33,190 nt of DNA, taken from contig NW_019775399.1 of NCBI RefSeq assembly GCF_001039355.2, positions 306,978 through 340,167 of the forward strand, read 5' to 3'. Origin of the DNA: Lingula anatina. Taxonomy: Eukaryota; Brachiopoda; Lingulata; Lingulida; Lingulidae. Below, in pieces: positions 31,494 through 33,190 of the stretch. Positions within the stretch are counted from its first letter, which is position 1; each line of letters opens with the position of its first letter. A program made the translations under genes and the position numbers. The notes beneath the pieces are model-generated. The model was given only the letters and a program-made list of their open reading frames with translations. It made no database searches and was not told the origin of the DNA.

Positions 31494-32299
31494 GCTTAAC
31501 TTAATGTTACTACAAGAAGTACATTACTTAACAGTTAAAACTAGCAACTGTTATGTACATGTCTTATAAACTTCTCAATATATCACATCATGTCAAGTAA
31601 TAAACAAAAATCAAACTGAAGGCAGCAAGATCTGCAAGTTGATAACTAAGATTTTACACCCTGATATTCTAGCTGATGAGCTGACTGATGACACATTTTG
31701 AAAAATGCCAGTAAGATTTCTACAAGCTTGGAAATAAAGGGTGGACATGCACTTCAGAAGGCAATTAAATTGCACGCCATATGCACTGAATGTTAGCAAA
31801 GGCCGGAATATCATAAAGCATAAAATGTTGGTCTTTGGTGATGCATTACACACACAAGATACTTAATGGACACTGTTACTAAATGTGGGGGCATCTCCAC
31901 TGCAGGCGGACGCCGGAAGGTGACTAAATTAAGAGACAGCAGGTAAAGAGATATACCGGGTGATAAACAATATTACTTTACTAATCTACATAAAGCGCCC
32001 TTAAATACAAGCGAGACACGAAGAAGCATTATAATGAGCGACTCTGTACTTATAAAGATGAAAGTTAGCATGCTCTATACTGAGCTTGAAGTAGTTAATC
32101 CCCCTGCTAACGGGGTCCCACCTAGTCTTTCTACACGGTAAAAAAATATGCTGCCCCCGATCCCGGATTTCCAAGGTGAACTGAGTAATATCCACCTTTC
32201 GGTGCCACAGGCGGGACTTATAATCCTCTTCTAAGGTAGATCGTGTTGCTTCCTTGTGTGTACGTGCACAGTTGACGCTCCCCTTGGCTTGCTATTCGC

Positions 32300-32460
32300 C
32301 CCCACACTCCGAGCAGTTGCGGTCAAGAAGCTCTCAAACAAAGATGGCCGCGCAAAGTATTCAAGGAATTTCCCTACCGTGACGTCATCTTGGGAGATAC
32401 CCCGCATACTTTCGTAAAGAGGGCAGCACCACCGACTTGTTGTTGTTGTGTCTCCCAAGA
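32300..32460 (-). promoter_or_regulatory. Candidate AMOT promoter / CpG-richer segment
   Basis: A GC-richer island in AT-rich flanks. It has a palindromic CRE TGACGTCA (32380-32387) and a YY1-like AAGATGGCCGCG (32341-32352), features of TATA-less metazoan promoters. Assignment to AMOT rests on position and orientation only. It could also serve a gene to the right. Confidence 0.4.
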
Positions 32461-33190
32461 CAAAATTATTGATGAAGATAACACTGGACGCGTTCAGTAA
32501 AAGACAAGATATCTATGGATTAAATAATTTCAAGTATATTGTGGGTACCTTTTTGAAAAACAATAACAGTATTAGCGGTAAAAAATACGTGTTACTAAAT
32601 TTTCCAGGACAGAGATATCCACGCTCAATTTTATCTCTCCCTTGCATACTTTGGCTTACGACCCTAGACCTTAGAGCAGATAATTCATCTATTCCCACCC
32701 TAAAGTTTAAATAAAATGTCAGACAGTAGCTCAAAAGTTGCGAGTGAGGTAGAAATAACCTGAGACTACACAGACTGTTGAATGATCCAGGGATTTGATG
32801 AAGTATGTGTGTGTGTGTGGGGGGGGGGGGGGGTAGATTTGGCAAATACTGTAGTAATTAAGGGGGAAGCGCTGAGTAAATGAACGTATATGAGGACAAT
32901 TTTTAGAATTTTACTGTATAAGGAAGTACTAAAAACCCACCACATCCGATTACTAGTAAGTTATACTGATTTTGTTCGAATGTGATAAATTTTAGCATTT
33001 GCGAATGGAAAGTTATATAAGCCAGATATAATCTCACTAACCAGCCGCTGTGTAAATTAAACAAATAAATAGCCTAAATAAAATTGAGGCCGCACGCATG
33101 TTAGAAGTGCCAAAGGCAACACTTAATTATCATGTTACAGGTACCAATATACATCGCAGGTAGGCCTATATAAACGTACGTTTTTTTTTT
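32461..33190. other. Right flank, no gene recognised
   Basis: AT-rich sequence with a GT run then a poly-G run at about 32805-32833, and a poly-T at the window end. Short open frames show nothing I recognise. Confidence 0.6.

Larger units (their letters stand above)
30007..32299 (-). other. AMOT 5' leader side, probable intron
   Basis: Acceptor-like sequences just before the start codon (TTTTCAG|GTTGC, exon from 30043; GTGCGCAG|TGTGTAG, exon from 30016) imply an upstream noncoding exon. The interval is AT-rich up to about 31890 and contains two MITE-like elements. No coding exon was recognised. Confidence 0.5.

Noticed and set aside
32231-32458. 75-codon minus-strand open frame in the GC-rich patch upstream of AMOT
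   Set aside because: No recognised domain, no clear donor linking it to AMOT in phase, and AMOT has an in-frame stop just before its own ATG. Better read as promoter or leader sequence.
32448-32714. Plus-strand open frame at the right edge
   Set aside because: It begins with a non-ATG codon, has no recognisable domain and no splice or conservation support.

Overview
The window is nuclear DNA of an intron-rich animal. Coding exons are short (36 to about 700 nt) with GT-AG boundaries, separated by AT-rich introns full of microsatellites, minisatellites and small inverted-repeat elements. The proteins, the gene structure and scattered AAGGTCA-type repeats fit a lophotrochozoan invertebrate, possibly a mollusc. 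That organism guess is an inference and is weak. I found no rRNA, tRNA, CRISPR or prokaryotic feature.

Three protein genes could be rebuilt exon by exon with consistent reading phase. (1) Minus strand, 48-2361: the 5' part of DNAJC3 (p58IPK, an ER-lumen TPR/J-domain co-chaperone), 5 exons, cut by the left window edge. (2) Plus strand, 3250-17707: complete DZIP1 (Iguana, a ciliary basal-body/transition-zone C2H2 coiled-coil protein of Hedgehog signalling), 24 coding exons, about 1,004 aa, preceded by a probable noncoding exon. (3) Minus strand, 22520-30006: an angiomotin-family gene (AMOT, Hippo pathway scaffold), 14 coding exons, 723 aa in its shortest form.

DNAJC3 and DZIP1 lie head to head with 888 bp between their start codons. 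That space holds a perfect ER stress response element (CCAAT-N9-CCACG) facing DNAJC3. DZIP1 and AMOT converge; their likely poly(A) signals at 20020-20029 (+) and 20187-20192 (-) are only about 160 bp apart. The region right of 30007 is the AMOT leader/promoter side and carries small DNA-transposon remnants.

The most striking local structure is in AMOT coding exon 1. A perfect 4 x 33-bp tandem repeat duplicates the exon end together with its splice donor, in frame. Each unit encodes [11 protein letters not shown], which contains an HxRxxT motif (the LATS kinase consensus form), right after a PPPY WW-binding motif. Donor choice could therefore set the number of motif copies at 1 to 4. Related events recur at other gene boundaries: a 9 x 22-bp array starting at a DZIP1 donor, a 4 x 22-bp array starting at the DZIP1 stop codon, and a degenerate duplication across an AMOT acceptor. 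An identical duplication of DZIP1 coding exon 11 next to a single N is most likely an assembly error.
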